Positions 62,097-64,000 of a stretch of 64,000 bases of DNA are shown piece by piece. Source of the DNA: Deltaproteobacteria bacterium (GTDB lineage Bacteria > Desulfobacterota_D > UBA1144 > Nemesobacterales > JAJCZQ01). Numbering within the stretch: position 1 is the first letter of the stretch; every line of letters begins with the position of its first letter. The notes beneath the pieces were generated by a model, which was given only the letters and a program-made list of their open reading frames with translations, did not search any database and was not told the origin of the DNA. A program made the position numbers and the translations under genes. The stretch lies in NCBI GenBank assembly GCA_029262335.1, contig JAJCZQ010000026.1, positions 53,995 through 117,994 of the forward strand. The letters are read 5' to 3'.

Positions 62097-62609
62097 CTAT
62101 TCAATAATTTTAGTACCATATTCATTTAAATGGAAGACTTCTCCCGGACTTTTTCTCATTTTTTTATGTTGAACTATTCTTTCATTAAAATATCCGAATG
62201 GAAGTACAGTCAGTATGTCCCATTTAGAAGGGATATTAAAAAATTGCTTTATACCCTCTTTATCGAGTCTCCCTATCCAGCATGACCCAAGTTTCATACT
62301 CCATGCAGTGAGTACCATGTTCTGGACAGCTCTTGTGGTATCTATCTGCTGCCATTTGGAATTTGGGTCTGTAAGGACAACTACCGCAAAACTAACTTCT
62401 GAGATAAACCTTCCGCTTATACAGTACTCGGACATTTTCTTTAATCTCTCTTTTTCATTAATTATTACAAATTCCCAGGGCTGGTCATTGTGTGCACTCG
62501 GTGCAAGCCGGCCGGCTTCAACGACCTTCCTGATAACATCCATTGAAGCTTGTTTGTCATCATACATCCTTACCGAGCTTAGTGTGGACACGCATTCAAA
62601 TACTTCCAT
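62097..62609 (-). CDS. Nitroreductase family protein
   Basis: A 170-residue flavin reductase. It begins STLSSVRMYDDKQASMDVIRKVVEAGRLAPSAHNDQPWEFVIIN, the usual FMN-binding entry, and includes TRAVQNMVLTAWSMKLGSCWIG. It is the first clear gene of the macro/GNAT run. A flavin- and NAD(P)H-dependent reaction on an unknown nitro or quinone compound is likely. Confidence 0.9.
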   Translation of the reverse strand: MEVFECVSTLSSVRMYDDKQASMDVIRKVVEAGRLAPSAHNDQPWEFVIINEKERLKKMSEYCISGRFISEVSFAVVVLTDPNSKWQQIDTTRAVQNMVLTAWSMKLGSCWIGRLDKEGIKQFFNIPSKWDILTVLPFGYFNERIVQHKKMRKSPGEVFHLNEYGTKIIE

Positions 62610-62633
62610 TTAATTCTCTCCTATATCTTATAT

Positions 62634-62660
62634 GTCATCGCGAGCGGAAGCGTGGCGCTC
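62634..62660 (-). repeat. GTCATCGCGAGCGGAAG-type interspersed repeat
   Basis: GTCATCGCGAGCGGAAGCGTGG belongs by pattern to the GTCATTGCGAGCG class of short repeats. It is followed by CGCTCTTTTT, so on the plus strand it might act as a terminator. Confidence 0.55.
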
Positions 62661-62663
62661 TTT

Positions 62664-63116
62664 TTATTTTTTTTCTCTTACACAAAACCAATAAGCCCAG
62701 AATATAAAAAATATTTGTATAGGAATCCTCAGGGCGAGGTATGTAAGCCCCCATTCATGCCCACCCAGCTCCACCCTGCTGTATGCGCCGTAAACATTTG
62801 CCGGAAGAAAAAGTATAAATAGTATGATGGCAATCCAACCAAAGTCCTTTCGTGTACCTGAATTTAGCAGGCCCGCTGCTACAATTAATTCAATAACACC
62901 GGTTACATATATTACGAATACAGGCAATGGTACCCATGCAGGTAAAAGCTGAGTCATTAATCCGGTCTTTATAAAATGTGCTGTACCGGCAGCTACAAAT
63001 AATAGAGATAATCCAAGTACCCCGTAAAACCTGCTTTTAGCGGAATCTCTAAAAATTAGAGTCGCAAGCCAAAAAGGAACAACTAATATAGCAAGCAGAA
63101 AAATTGGAGTTACCAT
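62664..63116 (-). CDS. DoxX-like membrane protein
   Basis: A 150-residue protein with four membrane helices. The pattern FVAAGTAHFIKTGLMTQLLPAWVPLPVFVIYVTGVIELIVAAGL is that of DoxX-like proteins. Members can be associated with thiosulfate oxidation or redox stress, but most have no assigned role. It lies upstream of the nitroreductase, separated by a repeat. Confidence 0.8.
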   Translation of the reverse strand: MVTPIFLLAILVVPFWLATLIFRDSAKSRFYGVLGLSLLFVAAGTAHFIKTGLMTQLLPAWVPLPVFVIYVTGVIELIVAAGLLNSGTRKDFGWIAIILFILFLPANVYGAYSRVELGGHEWGLTYLALRIPIQIFFIFWAYWFCVREKK

Positions 63117-63177
63117 ATATATAATTGTAGTAAATTATTGAATAAAAATCATTACCAAACTTTTAAGGAGCGATAAA

Positions 63178-63879
63178 ATGAGTAAACCGGTATGTGCAGT
63201 AATAGGGGTCGGCCCCGGAAACGGCGTCTCTTTTGCCAAAAAATTCTCAGATGAAGGTTACGATGTGGCTATCTGTTCGAGAAACATTGATTTTCTTAAT
63301 AAAATATCCAGTGAGATCAGCAACACCTATCCGTTTAAGTACGACGTTTCCGGTATTGAAGACCATGAGAAAGTCTTTTCTGAAATTAAATCTCAGCTTG
63401 GTCAGGTAGAAGTAGTTGTATATAACGCTGGTGCAGGACAGTTTGCAGGTATTGATAATGCAACGGTGGAGTCATTCCAGTCAGCATGGGAAGTAAATGC
63501 AAGAGGCTTGTTTTCAGCCGCCAAAGCTGTAATCCCCGGAATGAGGGAGAAAGGAAACGGCAATATAGTAGTAATTGGTGCAACCGCATCACTCAGGGGA
63601 AATGTAAACACATTACCATTTGCATCTGCAAAGGCGGCCCAGAGGAGCCTTGCCCAATCACTAGGTAAAACACTCGGCCCGGAAAATATTCACGTCTCTT
63701 ATGTAATTGTTGACGGAGTAATAGGGCTTGAATCTACGAAAGAACATATGCCTGACAAACCGGATGACTATTTTATGGATCCTGATCATATAGCAGAATC
63801 AGTTTATTTCCTTACGCAGCAGGAAAAGTCTGCCTGGACTTTTGAACTCGACCTAAGGCCTTTTGGTGAAAAGTGGTAA
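63178..63879 (+). CDS. SDR-family protein lacking the catalytic tyrosine
   Basis: A 233-residue Rossmann protein. The coenzyme motif is GVGPGNGVSFAKKF, and YNAGAGQF is the NAG motif. At the YxxxK site the sequence is FASAK, so the catalytic Tyr is replaced by Phe. An SDR sub-group with the same change is known, with uncertain reaction. It is divergent from the DoxX gene. It has a good ribosome-binding site (AAGGAG). Confidence 0.88.
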   Translation: MSKPVCAVIGVGPGNGVSFAKKFSDEGYDVAICSRNIDFLNKISSEISNTYPFKYDVSGIEDHEKVFSEIKSQLGQVEVVVYNAGAGQFAGIDNATVESFQSAWEVNARGLFSAAKAVIPGMREKGNGNIVVIGATASLRGNVNTLPFASAKAAQRSLAQSLGKTLGPENIHVSYVIVDGVIGLESTKEHMPDKPDDYFMDPDHIAESVYFLTQQEKSAWTFELDLRPFGEKW

Positions 63880-63889
63880 ATGATTTACT

Positions 63890-64000
63890 TTATCTTGCCA
63901 GTTCAGGCCTTGCATAACTTTTCAAATCGTCAAAACTAAAAAGAAAGTCATCATTTTTAAGTGGAGTATGACAGGCAACACATGCAAGGTCATTTTTCTT
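63890..64000 (-). CDS. Partial: C-terminus of a c-type cytochrome
   Basis: An open frame enters from the right edge and ends at a TAA at 63890. The 36 residues include CVACH, a c-type heme-binding motif, then TPLKNDDFLFSF. A CxxCH close to the C-terminus followed by a D-x-x-F block recalls cytochrome P460-like proteins, but this is weak evidence. It is convergent with the SDR gene. The 5' part lies outside the window. Confidence 0.6.
   Translation of the reverse strand, partial: KKNDLACVACHTPLKNDDFLFSFDDLKSYARPELAR

Overview
This window is an AT-rich bacterial chromosome segment of about 64 kb. It has a Gram-negative cell plan: outer-membrane beta-barrel, lipoproteins, type IV pilin, sigma-54/NtrBC regulation and NADH dehydrogenase subunits. 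The gene set (NtrB/NtrC next to hom, PII-GlnA, xerC-hslV-hslU, an Anbu proteasome operon, a sigma-54 pilin) recalls the old deltaproteobacterial assemblage or neighbouring deep lineages. No 16S rRNA or other decisive marker is present, so the assignment is a guess. I saw no prophage, insertion sequence or CRISPR array.

Layout. 1-2.1 kb: the cut-off 3' part of a large protein joining two cyclic-nucleotide-binding domains, a PlsC-like acyltransferase and apparently an SGNH hydrolase, then tRNA-Ala(GGC). 2.5-10.9 kb: an HTTM membrane protein pair, homoserine dehydrogenase, the nitrogen two-component system NtrB/NtrC, RNase III, and PII-glutamine synthetase behind a sigma-54 promoter. 11-15.1 kb: nuoJKL without the rest of complex I, a 700-bp island of short palindromic repeats, and nth. 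15.2-17.4 kb: a pilin behind two sigma-54 promoter matches, a TPR-like membrane protein and a tiny acidic secreted protein. 17.5-23.8 kb: a lipoprotein, a purine permease, a YefM-YoeB toxin-antitoxin module with a textbook operator, a primary-like sigma factor and hypothetical genes. 23.8-36 kb: an argC-AMP ligase-ACP operon, a Met-rich outer-membrane protein, trpFBA with a DHH phosphoesterase, an orphan MacB-type permease, and a flippase with a glycosyltransferase. 36-46 kb: a nine-LysM NlpC/P60 hydrolase, xerC-hslV-hslU and, directly after, a four-gene Anbu operon (circularly permuted ATP-grasp, alpha-E, Anbu, transglutaminase). 46-55 kb: argBDF, uvrC, miaB, a bifunctional-nuclease-family gene and amt behind a second sigma-54 promoter. 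55-64 kb: a string of accessory genes (aldo/keto reductase, sulfotransferase, frameshifted hydrolase, aquaporin, a coupled GNAT/cupin/DUF427/GNAT/macro-domain operon, META lipoproteins, nitroreductase, DoxX, SDR), ending in a partial cytochrome c.

How it works together. Nitrogen control is the clearest theme. NtrB/NtrC, PII, glutamine synthetase and Amt are all here. Both target operons carry a -24/-12 promoter and an upstream 17-bp dyad that begins TGCCCAAA on one strand, a candidate local NtrC site. The second theme is protein turnover: the two bacterial proteasome-type peptidases, HslV and Anbu, lie only about 4 kb apart, and Anbu comes with predicted peptide-ligase/transglutaminase partners of unknown substrate. 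That operon is the best candidate for poorly understood biology in the window.
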